Shown: positions 9,490-19,080 of the stretch, one piece after another
Layout: every line of letters begins with the position of its first letter
How positions within the stretch are numbered: the stretch's first letter is position 1
Assembly: GCF_006440675.2 (NCBI RefSeq)
Contig: NZ_CP083951.1
Location: forward strand, 5,365,501 to 5,429,500
Length of the DNA: 64,000 bases
Direction of reading: 5' to 3'
Origin: Mesorhizobium sp. B2-8-5
GTDB taxonomy: Bacteria; Pseudomonadota; Alphaproteobacteria; Rhizobiales; Rhizobiaceae
Program-made: the position numbers and the translations under genes
Notes under the pieces: generated by a model
The model's database searches: none
The model's input: the letters and a program-made list of their open reading frames with translations, nothing else
What the model was told of the DNA's origin: nothing

Positions 9490-10494
9490 CTAGGCGCGGC
9501 TGGAGCGGAACCGTTCAAGCAGTACCGCGAACAGGATGAAGAGGCCGACGAAGGTGCCCTGCCAGAACGGGTTCACGCCGGCGAGCAGCAGGGCGTTGCG
9601 GATCACCTCGATCAGCACCGAGCCGATGACGGCGCCGAAGGACGTGCCGAAGCCGCCGAGCAGGTTGGCGCCGCCGATGACGGTCGCGGCGATGACCTGC
9701 AGCTCCTGGCCCTGGCCGAGCGCGTTGGTGGCGGCGCCCATCCAGCCGACGAGGAAGATCGCCGTCATGCCGGTCATGGCGCCGAGCAGCGCGTAGGTCG
9801 AAACCTTGACGCGATCGACCGGGATGCCGGAAAGACGCGCGGCATTTTCATTGCCGCCGATGGCGCGCACGTAGCGGCCCCATCTGGTCATCGACAGCAG
9901 CCACTGCATGACGACGGCCGAAACGATCACCGCCCACAGCACGTTCGGCACGCCGAGGAAGGAGCCGCTGCCAAGCGCCAGCAGCGTGTCGCCGGCGCGG
10001 CCGAAATCGTAGACGACCTGGTTGTTGGTGACGACCAGCGTCTGCGAACGCACGAGGCTCATCATGCCGAGCGTGACGATGAAGGGCGGCAGCTTCAGGT
10101 ACGAAACCAGCGCCCCATTGACGATGCCCACGAAGGCGCCGACGAGAAGCACGAACAACACGACGACGGCGAAAGGGTAGCCGCTGGCGCAGAACAGGCC
10201 GAGCAGCACGCCGGTCAGGCCCAGCGTGGAGCCGACGGAGATGTCGATGCCGCCGGTCATGATCACCGGCGTCATGCCGATCGCCATCAGCGCGGTGAAG
10301 CAGAAATTCTGCAGGATGTTGGCCATGTTGGCGCCGGTGAGGAAGCGCGGCGCGATCATGCCCACCACGGCGCCGATGATCAGCACCGCGATGACGATCC
10401 AGAATTCCTGGCTGCGCAGCATCTCGCCGAGCTTGCTGCGTTCCGACAGGTTGAAGACCGAATCCAAGTTGCTGGCGTCCGGAGACTTGTTCAT
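9490..10494 (-). CDS. Sugar ABC transporter permease (RbsC type)
   Basis: A 334-residue inner-membrane permease with eight or more hydrophobic helices. It has the family signature GGIDISVGSTLGLTG in the cytoplasmic coupling region and NLLGGFGTSFGAVIGS near the C-terminus. The reading frame stays open far upstream, but that extension lies antisense to other genes and makes no sense as protein. The ATG at 10494 gives the expected length. It lies 20 bases downstream of the ATPase gene, so the three transporter genes are co-transcribed. Confidence 0.93.
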   Translation of the reverse strand: MNKSPDASNLDSVFNLSERSKLGEMLRSQEFWIVIAVLIIGAVVGMIAPRFLTGANMANILQNFCFTALMAIGMTPVIMTGGIDISVGSTLGLTGVLLGLFCASGYPFAVVVLFVLLVGAFVGIVNGALVSYLKLPPFIVTLGMMSLVRSQTLVVTNNQVVYDFGRAGDTLLALGSGSFLGVPNVLWAVIVSAVVMQWLLSMTRWGRYVRAIGGNENAARLSGIPVDRVKVSTYALLGAMTGMTAIFLVGWMGAATNALGQGQELQVIAATVIGGANLLGGFGTSFGAVIGSVLIEVIRNALLLAGVNPFWQGTFVGLFILFAVLLERFRSSRA

Positions 10495-10514
10495 TCCATC
10501 CTCCCCTGTTGCCT

Positions 10515-11251
<737 letters not shown>

Positions 11252-11255
<4 letters not shown>

Positions 11256-12211
11256 GGCGGGGACTCCCGTTCTTGCTTCGCTTCGGATGCAGGCATCGAT
11301 CGAGCCGCGGCATAGTCGTCGGCGGCCTTGAGGCCGCCATAGAGGACGGCGCGCCAGCCGAGCCCGGCCCAGCGTAGGTCCATCGGGCGGCCCGTCTCGG
11401 CGAAGGGCGCCCGGAGCGCCACCAGTTCCTCCAATTGCCGGCGCGGAAATGCCTCGATCGCGCAGACCCCTCCCCCGAGCACGACCGTGGCCGGGGAAAA
11501 CAGCGCCACCGCCGTGCCGATGGCGAGCGCCTGATCGCGCACGAACCGATCGACGTCCGCACCAAGCCCGGGGATGCGCCGGGACTGGACAAAAACCTCG
11601 GTGACGGGAACGCCGTGCCTGGCGGCGATGACTTCCAGAGCGCGGCCGGAGACGTAGGTTTCCAGGCAGTCCGTGCGCAGTCCTTCCAGCGTCCTGCCCT
11701 CATTGCCGAAAGGCATATGGCCGATCTCCAGCGCCCAGCCGCCGCCGCGAAAGGCTTCGCCGCCCTGCAGGAAGGCGCCGCCGACACCGGTGCCGAAGAA
11801 CAGGCCAAGCACGCTGTCGGCGCCTTTCGCTGCACCCGCGATCACCTCACCCGCCAGCACAAGGACAGAGTCGCGTTCGATGATGACGGGGAAGCCAAGC
11901 AGCGCGCCGAGCTCGCTCGCCAGGTGGTGGCCGTTGAGCTCGGGCACATTGCCGGCGAACAGAACGCGGTCGCCGTCGGTATCGATGAAGCCGGGAACGG
12001 TCGAGACCATCAGGTCGGGGGTTAGGCCCGCCTCGGCGCAGAACTCCCTGACCAGCCTGGCGAAGCTGCCGACGGGATCGGCGTTGCGCATCAAGGCGGA
12101 CGGGAAGAGCCGCTCGCCGGCCTGCGCGACACGGTCGACGACCATGCCGCATTTGACCGAGGTGCCGCCGACATCGACGACCAGGATCGAGCGGATCGAG
12201 GCGCGTGTCAT
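11252..12211 (-). CDS. ROK-family sugar kinase
   Basis: A 319-residue actin-fold kinase with the phosphate 1 motif VVDVGGTSVKCG (residues 11-22) and the Gly-rich GLFFGTGVGGAFLQGG that binds the sugar/ATP region. The classical ROK zinc site CxCGxxGCxE is degenerate: around EGLRTDCLETY only one Cys-x-Glu survives. There is no N-terminal helix-turn-helix, so it is an enzyme rather than a repressor, presumably phosphorylating the imported sugar or its product. It sits between the hydrolase and ATPase genes, overlapping both by 4 bases. Confidence 0.88.
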
Positions 12212-13026
12212 CGGTCGCCTCCCCTGTCCGGAAGGAAGTCTGCCAAGGCGCTCCGGAACTCGGCGATATAGGCCGCGCGATCGACCGTCTTCGACGTGAT
12301 CTCGGCCAGCCGGGCGCCCGGGATGAGACCGGCCAGCTCGCGCGCATAGGAAAGCGGGTGGACGTAATCCTGGTCGTTGCCGATGATCAGCACCGGCTGC
12401 CGGATGGCCTCGATCCGGGCGCGGCTCACGCCCGGCCAGTCGAGCGGAATGCGCGTCAGAAGCGCGATCGTGGTATCGGGCCGCGGCCGCTTGAAGAAGC
12501 CGATGAGCGAGGCCGCGTTGTCCGGCGAGGCCGCAAGGACCTCAATGAACTCCGGCGATACGCGAAAACGCTCCGCGCCTTCTTCGGCGCCGTATTTTTC
12601 GAGATACCGCGCCGCGACGTGATAGCCGTGCTGGCGCTCGATGGAAGGTGCGTCCACCCAGGCCGGCCGCGCCAGCGCCAGCTTTGCCACGCGCGGGGCA
12701 TGAAAGCCTGCCAGCCGCAGCGCAATCGCCGCGCCCAGCGAGATGCCGCCGACCGCAGCCTGTTCGATGCCGAGATGGTCGAGCAGCGCCAAGGCATCGT
12801 CGGCGAACTGCGCGATCGAGAGGCGCGACGGATCGCCAAGCGCGGAGGCGCCGTGGCCCCGGCACATCAGCGTGACGCGTTGCAGACCGGTGTCTTCGGG
12901 AAACACCTCGACCGGCTGGTCGAGAGGCGCGCCGAGCCCGTGCTGCCAAAGCACCGGGTATCCTTTGCCCGCGACATCGAAGGCAAGCGCACAGCCGTCA
13001 GCGGTGGTGAAGGTTCCGGCGGTCAC
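12208..13026 (-). CDS. Alpha/beta hydrolase
   Basis: A 272-residue alpha/beta-fold hydrolase. The oxyanion segment is PVLWQHGLGAP, the nucleophile elbow is GGISLGAAIA (the Ser in GxSxG), and a C-terminal Asp/His pair is suggested by QPVLIIGNDQDYVHP. Members act as esterases, lactonases or C-C hydrolases. Within a sugar catabolic operon a lactonase or deacylase role is plausible, but that is inference. It is coupled by 4-base overlaps to the TIM-barrel gene before it and the ROK kinase after it. Confidence 0.85.
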   Translation of the reverse strand: MTAGTFTTADGCALAFDVAGKGYPVLWQHGLGAPLDQPVEVFPEDTGLQRVTLMCRGHGASALGDPSRLSIAQFADDALALLDHLGIEQAAVGGISLGAAIALRLAGFHAPRVAKLALARPAWVDAPSIERQHGYHVAARYLEKYGAEEGAERFRVSPEFIEVLAASPDNAASLIGFFKRPRPDTTIALLTRIPLDWPGVSRARIEAIRQPVLIIGNDQDYVHPLSYARELAGLIPGARLAEITSKTVDRAAYIAEFRSALADFLPDRGGDR

Positions 13027-13850
13027 GACACGTCCTCAAGAAGCGTGCGCAGAGCCGCGCCCGACGCGGCCGCATCCTTATGCCCAAAGCCATGCGCGAC
13101 GACCGCCTGGCCGTAGCCGCGGGAGCGCAGCAGCCGCAGGAACCGGTGGAGGTCGACGGCGCCGGCGCCGGTGGCGACAACCGTGCCGGCCCGGTCGATG
13201 TCCTTGGCATGCGCCAGGACAATGTGCTCGCCGAGCAGGTCCACCGCCTCTTCCATGACGCGGGCCTGATCGCTCAATCTGTCGCCGACGAGATTGGCGG
13301 CGTCGAGGATGATGCCGAGGCGCGGGCTCCTGACCTCGTCGAGGATCCGCCGCGCGAGAACGGCGTCGGCAACGACATTGCCGGGCTCGGGCTCGATGCC
13401 GAGCCGCACATCGTGCTTGTCGGCAAGCTCGAGCGCCGCATCGAGCTCGGCGCGCAGATCGGCCCAAGCGGCCGGCGAGGCGTTGTCGGGATGGGCTGCC
13501 CACATGTCGTCGGCGTTGCGCGAGCCGGTGCACAGCGTCACGATCGGCGCGCCAAGCAGCGGCGCGGCGGCGACGACATTGGCGAAGCGGGCGCGGGCGG
13601 CACGGCGCACCGCCGTATCGGGGTGAGCCATGTTGTAGGTGCCGGAGAGGCCGGCAATTGCCAGGTCCTGCGCGCGGGCAGCTTCGGCGAAGGCCGTGAG
13701 CTCGGCGGCGGGGACAGTGTCCGGAAGGCTGGCCAATCCCAGGCATGACAGGTTGAACTGCATGCCCTCATAGCCGTCTTGCCCGATCGCCCAGAGCAGC
13801 TGGTCGACGGGGCCGAGCGGATAGGTCCGGGCAAAGATTGCGGGATACAT
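13023..13850 (-). CDS. Sugar phosphate isomerase/epimerase family protein (xylose isomerase-like TIM barrel)
   Basis: A 275-residue AP endonuclease 2-like TIM barrel. Recognisable strands include EGMQFNLSCLGL, IVTLCTGSRN, RLGIEPEPGNVV (metal-binding Glu), LGIILDAANLV and HIVLAHAKDI (metal-binding His). These ligands match the divalent-metal site of hydroxypyruvate isomerase, inosose dehydratase and sugar epimerases. The ATG at 13850 overlaps the stop of the upstream oxidoreductase gene by one base; an in-frame extension beyond it is antisense noise. Likely reaction: isomerisation or epimerisation of the ketose or inosose made by the neighbouring dehydrogenase. Confidence 0.87.
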   Translation of the reverse strand: MYPAIFARTYPLGPVDQLLWAIGQDGYEGMQFNLSCLGLASLPDTVPAAELTAFAEAARAQDLAIAGLSGTYNMAHPDTAVRRAARARFANVVAAAPLLGAPIVTLCTGSRNADDMWAAHPDNASPAAWADLRAELDAALELADKHDVRLGIEPEPGNVVADAVLARRILDEVRSPRLGIILDAANLVGDRLSDQARVMEEAVDLLGEHIVLAHAKDIDRAGTVVATGAGAVDLHRFLRLLRSRGYGQAVVAHGFGHKDAAASGAALRTLLEDVS

Positions 13851-14929
13851 CAGACCGGCCCCGAGGCGTCCGCCAGATCGACGGGCTTGCCGCTGCGGAC
13901 CGACTGGCCGATCGCCACCATGGCGCGGATGGAAGCGACGCCGTCCGCGACCGAGGCGCCGTTCATCGGCACGCCGGTGAGCACGACGTCGGCGAAGCCT
14001 TCGAGCTGGCGGCGATAGAAATGCCCGTCGGCGCCGAGCACGCGCTCGGAGGAAGCGCTGCTCTCGCGGAAGATGTCGACCTCGCTCGACTTGTAGTACC
14101 AGGGGTTGAAGATCTTGCCGATGGCGCTGCCGTTCTCGCCATAGAGCTGGAAGCCTTCGTGCCAGTCCATCCGGACCGGCAGCGTCAGATCGAGATGGCC
14201 GAGCGCGCCATTTTCGAATTCCGTGTCCACGAACCAGCAATGGGCGCCGAAGCGTTCGAGCAGACGTGCCTGCACCGACTTGATCGGCCCCGCCAGATAG
14301 CGCGCGAGATCGACGAGATGGCTGCCATGCGCCAGCATGAAATAGCGCTGGCGATCGGCCTTCTGGTCGCCGGCCGGCTTTAGCGCCTTGGCGCCGGTCC
14401 TTGGCACCGGCTGCACCGCATCGGTCATGGTGTAGCGATGGGTGGAATCGCAGTACCAGGCCTTCAGCGCCAGCAGCGAGCCCATCTCCTTGGTGGCGAA
14501 TTCGTGCGCTGCCTGGATGCCTGGATCGAAACGCAGCATATGGCCGATCTGCAGCACCAGGCCGGTGCGCTCGACATGGCCTCTCAGCTCCTCCGCCTCC
14601 TCGACCGACATTGCGATCGGCTTTTCGCAAAGAACGTGCTTGCCGGCCGAGAGAGCCTTGATCGCCGCCGGAACGTGGAAGGCATCTGAAATGCCGATGA
14701 CGATCGCCTCGACCTCGGGATCGGCGAGCATGCGGTCATAGTCGTTATAGATGCTTGTCGCGTCGTAGAAGGAGCCGAACCGCCGCGCCAGATCGGCATC
14801 GGCATCACAGACGGCCTGGAGGACGACGTTCCTGCCCTTCTGCGCCGATTCCAGATGCGCGAATTGCGAGATCGGGCCGCAGCCGAGGATACCGATGCGC
14901 AGACAACGGGCGTCTTTCTTGACGGGCAC
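13850..14929 (-). CDS. Gfo/Idh/MocA family oxidoreductase
   Basis: A 359-residue NAD(P)-dependent sugar or inositol dehydrogenase. It has an N-terminal Rossmann motif RIGILGCGPIS, then the conserved GKHVLCEKPIAMS with the catalytic Lys. The C-terminal GFO_IDH_MocA domain includes the conserved HGSHLVDLARYL. Translation starts at GTG 14929, supported by GGGGAG about 8 bases upstream. It is the first gene of the seven-gene operon. A large palindrome lies 15 bases before the start codon, so this is the regulated end. Confidence 0.9.
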   Translation of the reverse strand: MPVKKDARCLRIGILGCGPISQFAHLESAQKGRNVVLQAVCDADADLARRFGSFYDATSIYNDYDRMLADPEVEAIVIGISDAFHVPAAIKALSAGKHVLCEKPIAMSVEEAEELRGHVERTGLVLQIGHMLRFDPGIQAAHEFATKEMGSLLALKAWYCDSTHRYTMTDAVQPVPRTGAKALKPAGDQKADRQRYFMLAHGSHLVDLARYLAGPIKSVQARLLERFGAHCWFVDTEFENGALGHLDLTLPVRMDWHEGFQLYGENGSAIGKIFNPWYYKSSEVDIFRESSASSERVLGADGHFYRRQLEGFADVVLTGVPMNGASVADGVASIRAMVAIGQSVRSGKPVDLADASGPV

Positions 14930-14943
14930 AGGCTCGCTCCCCT

Positions 14944-14978
14944 GATATTTGTTTTTGTCTTATACAAAAACAAATATC
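14944..14978. promoter_or_regulatory. Long palindromic operator upstream of the sugar operon
   Basis: A perfect inverted repeat with 15-base arms (GATATTTGTTTTTGT and its complement) around a 5-base spacer CTTAT. It stands 15 bases before the first gene of the operon in otherwise GC-rich DNA. AT-rich palindromes of this kind are bound by ROK-type repressors (NagC/XylR/Mlc class), and such a repressor is encoded at 15504-16661. Direct binding is inferred, not shown. Confidence 0.75.
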
Positions 14979-15503
14979 ACAAACCGCCCCGCGTCAAGGC
15001 GCTTGATTAGGATTTCTGCGATGGCTGTTTTGCGGGATGCGACAATAGATCGACTTCGCATGGCCGCGGTCGGCGCTAGTGCTTTGAGTTGGCTCACCAA
15101 AATGGACTGTCGCAGCGCCCCGCTGTTCGCCAGTGCGTGCAAGAAAAAACCTTGGAAATGACAGCCAGTTCCTCAGCACAGGGACTGGATTTTCACCGTC
15201 TATTTCCGTGGAATCAGCGCAAACGCTGGAGATTGGTGGAAGCCTCCCCAACGTCGTCATCCCTGGGCGGAGCAGCCGCGAAGCGGCGTCGTGGGGACCC
15301 TGGGATCCATTCGGTTACTTTGATCGAAGAACGTAGCGGAGCAGAATTCTGGACCGCAGCAGCGCTCATGAGTCACGGAATGGATCCTCGGGTCTGCGCG
15401 CGTCGCTACGCTCCTTGCTCCGCCCGTGGATGACGAGGCCGGACCGGTTCGGCCAATCTCCAAGGCATACCACCTGCCAACGCAGACATAGCCGACTGGG
15501 AAA
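14979..15503. other. Intergenic region upstream of the sugar operon
   Basis: About 525 bases between the operator and the ROK repressor gene. No convincing gene is present. The right half is filled by a 181-base element with 58-base inverted ends (listed separately). The left part, 14990-15250, shows no repeats or coding signal that I can support and presumably holds promoter sequence for the sugar operon. Confidence 0.5.
15255..15435. repeat. Intergenic element with 58-base imperfect inverted ends
   Basis: The left arm (15255-15312) begins CGTCATCC and contains GGGCGGAGCA and GATCCATTC. The right arm (15378-15435) is its imperfect reverse complement, starting GAATGGATCC and ending GGATGACG. 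The arms diverge mainly in their centres. A 65-base middle separates them. The layout matches palindromic intergenic elements common in rhizobial genomes (RIME-like); no transposase is encoded. Confidence 0.7.
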
Positions 15504-16661
15504 CTACCGCGTGCTGGCCTCGAGGTCCGGGAGAGCGAAAAGCGTGTCGCGGATGGTCGCCGCCGCGCCGATCGCGGCGCCGTCGGCGCCGAACTGCGCC
15601 ACCCTGATCTCGGGCATCGCGAAGCCCGCCAGAAGCCGCCGCTTGATATCGGCCTGGATGCGCCGGCCGAGCTTGGGATAGAGGCCTGCCAGCGGGCCGC
15701 CGAGCACGATGCGCCCGGGGTCGAGCAGATGGATGGCGTTGACGAGGCCCGCGGAAAGGCCGCTGACCCAGGCGTCGAGCACGGCGTCCACGTCCTTGCT
15801 GCCGACGCTTGCAAGCAGCATCTGGACGCCGTCGGCCACTGGCTGCCCCTCTTCGAACAGCCGCGTGAAAAGCTTGGCGCCGGCCAGCATCTCGAATGTA
15901 TCGACGCGGCCGCCGGCGGAAACGATGGTGTGGCCGATTTCGCCGGAGTAGCCGTGCCCGCCCATCACGACACGGCCGTCATCGATGATGGCGCCGCCGA
16001 TGCCCTCGGCCAGGAGAACGACCAGCATGCTGCCGGCCTTCGCCGTGGCGGAGGCGGCAAGCTCGGCATTGGCGAAGGCGAAAGCGTCGTTGCAGACCAT
16101 GACCGACCAGTCGGCCGGCGACTTGGCCGTCAGTTCCGCTTGCAGGGGATAGTTGCGCCATTCCAGGAACGGCGCATGCACCACGCTGCCGTCGCGGCCG
16201 ACGAGGCCCGGCACCGAAATGCCGATGCCCTCCACCTTGTCCTGCAGAGCGGGATTTTCGTTGAGCAGCCTCTCGATCAGGGAGAGCAGCCTTGCCGATA
16301 TATGCCCGGCGTCGCGGTAGCGCGGACCGGTCGGCTCGACGATGCGGCTGACGACATTCATCTGCAGGTCGAGCAGCACCCCGGTCAAGGAACGCGTGCC
16401 GACATCGGCGCCGACAAAATACGCCCCCGAAGGGTTGAGCGACACGCCCACGCCCGGACGACCCTTGCGCGTTTCAGGGGACATTTCGGCGCTCTCGACG
16501 ACAAGGCCGGCATCGAGCAGGACGCGCATGGCGTTGCCGATCGTGGCCCTTGTCAGGCCGAGCTGGCGGGCCATGTCGGCGCGGGAGAGCTGCCGGCCGT
16601 TTTGCAGCAGTCTCAGGCAACGCCTGGCGTTGATATGGCGCAGTAGGCTTGTCGTATTCAA
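15504..16661 (-). CDS. ROK-family transcriptional repressor
   Basis: A 385-residue NagC/XylR-type regulator. The N-terminal winged helix-turn-helix reads LSRADMARQLGLTRATIGNAMR, about residues 26-47 from the chosen start. It is followed by an actin-like sugar-sensing domain with VGADVGTRSLTGVLLD and VVLLAEGIGGAIIDDG. The Cys-rich ROK zinc motif is absent. No ATG fits; TTG at 16661 gives the typical NTTSLLRHINARR start, but no good ribosome-binding site is seen, so the start is uncertain. It is encoded beside the sugar operon and is the obvious candidate to bind the palindrome at 14944-14978. Confidence 0.87.
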   Translation of the reverse strand: MNTTSLLRHINARRCLRLLQNGRQLSRADMARQLGLTRATIGNAMRVLLDAGLVVESAEMSPETRKGRPGVGVSLNPSGAYFVGADVGTRSLTGVLLDLQMNVVSRIVEPTGPRYRDAGHISARLLSLIERLLNENPALQDKVEGIGISVPGLVGRDGSVVHAPFLEWRNYPLQAELTAKSPADWSVMVCNDAFAFANAELAASATAKAGSMLVVLLAEGIGGAIIDDGRVVMGGHGYSGEIGHTIVSAGGRVDTFEMLAGAKLFTRLFEEGQPVADGVQMLLASVGSKDVDAVLDAWVSGLSAGLVNAIHLLDPGRIVLGGPLAGLYPKLGRRIQADIKRRLLAGFAMPEIRVAQFGADGAAIGAAATIRDTLFALPDLEASTR

Positions 16662-16734
16662 GGCGACGTCTTCAGTTTGGGACCCGAGCAAATAGCATCC
16701 GGCGCCAGCAATCCAAAGAGGTTTCCGTGCCGCC

Positions 16735-17217
16735 TCAAACCGGCAGGCTCGTCTCCCCCACCGACGGATGCTGCTCGACGGGCGGATCAATCTTGGTGTC
16801 CTTCGCGAGCCTGGCCAGCACCCTGTCCACCGACAGCCTGCCGGAACCGGAGAGCGCCAGGATGAACATGCCGCCGGCGATGGCGAGATCCTTCTCGAAA
16901 TGCAGCAGTTCGTTCTGGCTGGCGAAATTGGTGTGGAAGAGGCCGGCCGTCATCAGGCAGAACAGGCCGAGGCCGATCGCGCCGAGCCGCGCCAGGATGC
17001 CGAGCGCCACGGAGAGGCCGGCGCCGAGCTGCAGCGCGATGGTGGCCAAAAGCAGCGGCGTGCCGACGCCGAGCGCGGCCATCGCCTTCTGAGCGCCTTC
17101 GAAATGGGTCGCCAGTTCCAGTCCCTCATGCACGAAGATCAAGGACAGGAGCAGCCGGCCGACCAGCAGGACCGCGTCCCTGGCGTGAAGTTTTTCGGCA
17201 AGTTCGATCGGTGTCAT
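16735..17217 (-). CDS. DoxX family membrane protein
   Basis: A 160-residue protein with four predicted membrane helices (LLVGRLLLSLIFVHEG, LLLATIALQLGAG, IGLGLFCLMTAGLF, IAGGMFILALSG) characteristic of DoxX/DUF417-like proteins. These are small quinone-associated or redox-related membrane proteins of poorly defined function. The ATG at 17217 is preferred because GGAG precedes it by 6 bases; a TTG four codons upstream is less likely. The C-terminus ends in a polar tail. It lies upstream of the ROK repressor on the same strand with a 73-base gap. Confidence 0.83.
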   Translation of the reverse strand: MTPIELAEKLHARDAVLLVGRLLLSLIFVHEGLELATHFEGAQKAMAALGVGTPLLLATIALQLGAGLSVALGILARLGAIGLGLFCLMTAGLFHTNFASQNELLHFEKDLAIAGGMFILALSGSGRLSVDRVLARLAKDTKIDPPVEQHPSVGETSLPV

Positions 17218-17364
17218 GGTCGGCTCCAATCTTTGGAAAAGGGGTTGGCGCCGCGCGCCCGAGGTTGAAAGGTCGGAGCCGGCGCGAGGGAGAGGAACGC
17301 CGGCTCCGGTTTTCGGGCGCTACTGCCGTGGCGCCCAAAAGGATGACGAGCTCTTATGGGCCGC

Positions 17365-17826
17365 CTACTTGGTCACCTTGGTGTCGATCGCCTGCTTGAG
17401 GTCGGAGAACTCCTCGCAACCCGACGGGCAGAGCTTCTGCAGCGAGGCGAGCTGCTCGTTCGCCTTGGCCATGTCGCCGGTCTCGACATAGAGCTCGCCC
17501 AGATATTCATGCGCGGCCTTGTGGTCGGGCTGAAGTTCCAGCGCCTTGGTATAGTAGGTGAGCGAGGTCTGGTAGTCGCCGGTCTTGCGCAGCGTGAAGC
17601 CGAGCAGGTTGTAGACGTCGGCCTGCTGGGTGTCCTGCGCAAGGTCACGCAGGTCGGCCAGCGCGCCCTTATAGTCCTTGGCCTCGATCTTGGCCTTGAC
17701 GGCCGTCAGGTCCGGCGCGTCGGCGCCTTCGATATCGTCCACCGCATAGGCCGGAACGGCGATGGCGATGGGGGCCGCGGTCAGCACCGCAATGGCGCCG
17801 AGCACCTCGAAAAGTGCGTGTTTCAT
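17365..17826 (-). CDS. Secreted tetratricopeptide repeat protein
   Basis: A 153-residue protein with an N-terminal signal peptide (MKHALFEVLGAIAVLTAAPIA, cleaved near residue 28). Two to three TPR helices follow, with motifs ADVYNLLGFTLRKTGDYQTS, KALELQPDHKAAHEYLGELY and TGDMAKANEQL. A short C-terminal part has two cysteines (LCPSGCEEF). TPR proteins in the periplasm usually act as protein-binding scaffolds. It lies between the DoxX and metallo-beta-lactamase-fold genes on the same strand, but with gaps of over 100 and 36 bases. Confidence 0.82.
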   Translation of the reverse strand: MKHALFEVLGAIAVLTAAPIAIAVPAYAVDDIEGADAPDLTAVKAKIEAKDYKGALADLRDLAQDTQQADVYNLLGFTLRKTGDYQTSLTYYTKALELQPDHKAAHEYLGELYVETGDMAKANEQLASLQKLCPSGCEEFSDLKQAIDTKVTK

Positions 17827-17862
17827 TGGAGTTGTCGCTTTCTGTTCAGGATCCGATTCAGA

Positions 17863-18834
17863 TCAGATCTGGGTTGGGGTGAAGGCGTAGGCGTTGCCGT
17901 CCCTGACGAAGCTGCCTGTGCCGGGGAACGGGAAGTGCGAACCGCAGATGCGGACATTGTCGGCGATCACCTGGTCGATGATCCGGTGGCGCGTGGTGAT
18001 CGCCATCGGCCCATCCTGGTCATAAGCGCCCTGCCATTCGGGATGCGGGGCAAGCAGCGCCGGCACGTACATGGTGTCGGCCGAGACGAGGAACTGCTCG
18101 GAGCCGGCATCGACATGGTAGACGGAATGGCCGGGCGTGTGGCCGGGCGCCGCCATGAGGCGGATGCCGGGCACCACTTCCGCGCCATCGTCGACCAGCT
18201 TCCAGTTCTTCCATTTCGGGAAGTTCTCGGCGATGCGCTTGCCCGCCGGCTTGCGGCCCTCGGGCAGCTTGGCGAGGCGGCTCGGATCCGTCCACCAATT
18301 GTATTCGGTGGCATTGACGATCAGCTCGGCATTCGGGAACACCGGATTGTTGGTGCCTTTTTCCATCAGGCCCCAGACATGGTCAGGATGGAAATGCGAG
18401 ATCATGATGGTGTCGATCGCCTTGTAGTCGATGCCGGCGGCCTTCATGTTGGCCGGAAGATGCGTGGCGTTGGCCTGCCACTGGCCGACGCCTGAACCGG
18501 CGTCCATCATGATGGTGCGGCCGTTCATCTGAAGCACCACGACGGTGAGCGGGATCGGCATGAATTCGGTGGTCAGTCCGGCCTTGGCGAGTGCCGCCTT
18601 GGTGTCGTCGATCGACACATCCTTGATGAAGGCCGGGTCGTGCGGCTTGCGCCAGATGCCGTCATAGACGGCGGTGACCTCGAGCGAGCCGACCTTGTAT
18701 TTGTAGAAGCCGACCAGCGGCTCGACCGGGGTTTCGGCGTAAGCCGCGGGCGCGAATTCCAGCTTGCCGGCAATGCCGAAGGCGGCCGCGGCGGCGGCGG
18801 AACCGAGCACCATGCGGCGTGTCATGTTGAACAT
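17863..18834 (-). CDS. Exported MBL-fold metallo-hydrolase
   Basis: A 323-residue metallo-beta-lactamase-fold enzyme with a Tat-like leader (TRRMVLGSAAAAAAFG) ending near residue 34. The zinc ligands are visible as ISHFHPDHVWG (HxHxDH), and AAPGHTPGH supplies the third-site His. This layout is that of lactonase-like hydrolases such as AiiA-type acyl-homoserine lactonases and arylsulfatase-like relatives, but the substrate cannot be called. The start is supported by AGGAG 7 bases before the ATG. It could act in the periplasm on lactones or signals; that is inference. Confidence 0.86.
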   Translation of the reverse strand: MFNMTRRMVLGSAAAAAAFGIAGKLEFAPAAYAETPVEPLVGFYKYKVGSLEVTAVYDGIWRKPHDPAFIKDVSIDDTKAALAKAGLTTEFMPIPLTVVVLQMNGRTIMMDAGSGVGQWQANATHLPANMKAAGIDYKAIDTIMISHFHPDHVWGLMEKGTNNPVFPNAELIVNATEYNWWTDPSRLAKLPEGRKPAGKRIAENFPKWKNWKLVDDGAEVVPGIRLMAAPGHTPGHSVYHVDAGSEQFLVSADTMYVPALLAPHPEWQGAYDQDGPMAITTRHRIIDQVIADNVRICGSHFPFPGTGSFVRDGNAYAFTPTQI

Positions 18835-18893
18835 CAGAAATCTCCTCTTGTGGCTTGGGCGTTTGCTTCAGGTTTCAGGCGGTATGAGAGAAT

Positions 18894-18971
18894 GGCGGAG
18901 GGCCCGGTGCGACCCTCCGCCGGCTGCGGAACCGGAGCCGGCCGGTCCGACTGAAGACCGGCCGGCTCCGG
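18894..18971. repeat. Two adjacent strong hairpins
   Basis: First hairpin: GGCGGAGGG (18894-18902) pairs with CCCTCCGCC (18913-18921). Second: a perfect 16-base stem CCGGAGCCGGCCGGTC (18932-18947) with its complement at 18956-18971 and an 8-base loop. Neither has a good T-run on either strand. They lie between the metallo-hydrolase gene and the frameshifted DUF680 gene and may act as terminators or mRNA-stabilising structures. Confidence 0.6.
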
Positions 18972-19080
18972 GGAGATCGGGACGTCTGGTCGTTGACCCA
19001 GGGCGAGGCGTGCCTTCCTCACACCGGCATCAGGTCCTTCGATCCCGCCTCCTGGGCGAGGACCTTTCGGTCCCGCCGGC

